From positions 1 through 5,810 of the forward strand of contig CAZDLX010000209.1 of the NCBI GenBank assembly GCA_964506005.1: a stretch of 5,810 bases of DNA, in the 5' to 3' direction. The DNA comes from UBA3940 sp964506005 (GTDB taxonomy: Bacteria; Chloroflexota; Anaerolineae; Aggregatilineales; UBA3940). The number at the start of each line of letters is the position of its first letter. The first letter of the stretch is position 1. Shown here piece by piece: positions 5,679 through 5,810 of the stretch. A program made the translations under genes and the position numbers. Under the pieces are notes generated by a model. The model was not told the origin of the DNA and did no database searches. It saw only the letters and a program-made list of their open reading frames with translations.

Positions 5679-5801
5679 TGTCCCTTCGGGACATTTCCCC
5701 CTATGAGGGGGCAAGGGCGGTCTTTCGTGTGCCGACCTCTGTGGCAGCCAGCCCCTTCTGCCCCCTGAAAGGGGGAAGTGGCGACGTTCGCGGAGCGAAC
5801 G
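5679..5801. repeat. Cluster of short perfect hairpins at the window end
   Basis: Four stems occur in about 120 bases: TGTCCC/GGGACA with a TTC loop (5679-5693), CCCCCT/AGGGGG with an ATG loop (5697-5711), CCCCCT/AGGGGG with a GAA loop (5761-5775), and CGTTCGC/GCGAACG with a GGA loop (5785-5801). The two CCCCCT stems are repeats of each other. No ORF of credible quality is present from 5566 to 5810. This resembles the edge of a dispersed intergenic repeat family distinct from copies 1 and 2, and it may continue past the window. Confidence 0.6.
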
Positions 5802-5810
5802 GCGTCGAAG

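Overview
This window is GC-rich, densely packed bacterial DNA. It carries five genes, two copies of an AT-richer intergenic repeat, and a hairpin-rich end. The last two enzymes of menaquinone synthesis point to a menaquinone-using bacterium. Together with the high GC and the style of the repeats (CCCCTCTCCC-type hairpins, CACGAATGA triplets), this is compatible with Chloroflexota. That placement is an inference and no marker gene in the window confirms it.

Layout. (a) 1-473, minus strand: 5' part of a cyclase-family gene most like kynurenine formamidase (KynB), cut by the window edge. (b) 522-714: first copy of a composite repeat bounded by a perfect 20-bp terminal inverted repeat. (c) 736-2241, plus strand: a complete FGGY-family sugar kinase, most likely xylulokinase. 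(d) 2241-2416: second copy of the repeat, lying exactly between two convergent genes and supplying bases to both stop codons. (e) 5562 down to 2415, minus strand: a tightly packed four-gene run of ABC transporter ATPase, ABC transporter permease, UbiE/MenG methyltransferase and MenA prenyltransferase. Its junctions are ATGA overlaps or directly abutting stop and start codons. (f) 5566-5810: no gene found, but one inverted repeat near the operon start and a series of short perfect hairpins.

How the genes work together. MenA attaches the polyprenyl tail to 1,4-dihydroxy-2-naphthoate (or the equivalent acid of the futalosine route), and UbiE/MenG methylates the resulting demethylmenaquinone, so the two catalyse consecutive steps. 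They appear co-transcribed and translationally coupled with a two-component NitT/TauT/SsuBC-type importer. No substrate-binding protein is visible in the window. This linkage between an uncharacterised importer and the end of menaquinone synthesis is the most interesting functional point here. The kinase and the KynB-like gene are divergently arranged around repeat copy 1 and have no evident pathway link to each other or to the operon.

I see no convincing wholly new system. The best leads are the transporter-menaquinone coupling and the repeat whose ends coincide with gene ends.
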